A stretch of DNA of 5,418 bases from Anaerolineales bacterium (GTDB lineage: Bacteria; Chloroflexota; Anaerolineae; Anaerolineales; UBA4823). The first letter of the stretch is position 1; every line of letters begins with the position of its first letter. The stretch covers positions 1 to 5,418 of the forward strand of contig JADYYC010000294.1 of NCBI GenBank assembly GCA_020853835.1, given 5' to 3'. The notes below the pieces were generated by a model that was given only the letters and a program-made list of their open reading frames with translations, ran no database searches and was not told the DNA's origin. The position numbers and the translations under genes are program-made. Shown piece after piece: positions 5,348 to 5,418 of the stretch.

Positions 5348-5418
5348 ATGGGCGAAGACAAAAAAACTGGGGGTACTCACCCCGCCAGTTTTCGCATATT
5401 ATGGGCAATGCATACCAA
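5348..5418 (+). CDS. Possible start of an unidentified protein, cut by the right edge
   Basis: An ATG at 5348 opens a frame that stays open for 23 codons to the window end and begins MGEDKKTGGTHPASFRILWA. AGGGGG (5337-5342) lies five bases upstream, a good ribosome site, and an in-frame TAG at 5336-5338 restricts the start to this ATG. The lysine-rich opening followed by a more hydrophobic stretch (FRILWAMH) would fit the N-terminus of a membrane protein, but I do not recognise it and the fragment is too short to judge. No convincing promoter is visible upstream. It would be divergent from the marR operon. An equally long open frame exists on the opposite strand, so chance is a real alternative. 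Confidence 0.35.
   Translation, partial: MGEDKKTGGTHPASFRILWAMHT
5363..5392. terminator. Terminator-like hairpin with flanking A and T runs
   Basis: AAAACTGG (5363-5370) pairs with CCAGTTTT (5385-5392), and GGGT (5371-5374) with ACCC (5379-5382), leaving a 4-nt loop and a 2-nt bulge. An A-run of seven (5360-5366) precedes it and T4 ends it, so it could act in either direction, with the stronger tract on the minus strand. It lies inside the possible reading frame starting at 5348, so at least one of the two readings is probably wrong. Confidence 0.3.

Noticed and set aside
5314..5418. Minus-strand frame open from the right edge to a TAG at 5315-5313
   Set aside because: It could be the tail of a minus-strand gene, but the translation (ending PPKAHFGAV) has no recognisable features and runs through two hairpins. 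The plus-strand frame with a ribosome site is at least as likely.

Overview
This is a GC-rich bacterial chromosomal window. Its core is a three-gene minus-strand operon, and it carries the end of an unrelated plus-strand gene at the left and a hairpin-rich intergenic region at the right. The gene style, GC content and tandem/inverted palindromes of the AGACTTC(C/G)GAAGTCT type remind me of Chloroflexota (Anaerolineae and relatives). That assignment is an impression from memory, not something the sequence proves.

Layout, left to right. Positions 1-851 (+) hold the 3' part of an M20-family zinc hydrolase (ArgE/DapE/carboxypeptidase type). It is cut by the window edge and looks atypical in its dimerisation/lid domain. 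A 27-bp convergent gap follows, with two overlapping GC-rich hairpins. On the minus strand, in transcription order, come a MarR-family repressor (5013-4549), an ABC half-transporter with a degenerate ATP site (4504-2717) and a partner half-transporter with a canonical site (2720-879). The two ABC genes overlap by 4 bp (ATGA). Together they have the signature of a heterodimeric type IV (TM287/288, LmrCD or BmrCD-like) exporter: one subunit lacks the catalytic Glu and the H-loop His, and the other has both but carries a modified LSQGQ signature.

The operon has a near-consensus sigma-70 promoter (TTGACA, 17 bp, TAAAAT; 5100-5072, minus strand). Directly downstream, at the predicted transcription start, lie two overlapping perfect palindromes (5041-5053 and 5047-5063). 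They fit a MarR-type operator. The simple reading is a self-repressing, ligand-inducible efflux operon: a ligand releases MarR, and regulator and exporter are expressed together. The substrate cannot be read from sequence.

Positions 5101-5347 contain no convincing gene but hold at least six inverted repeats in a row. They include a UUCG-capped stem, a 33-bp structure whose two arms are each palindromic, and a 9-bp-arm hairpin resembling a mobile-element end or terminator. At 5348 a short reading frame with a good Shine-Dalgarno sequence opens and runs off the right edge. It may be the start of a divergent gene but is unidentified.

The window looks mostly like an ordinary drug-efflux locus. 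I see no convincing new system. The most distinctive points are the double operator, the nested palindromes and the odd M20 lid domain.
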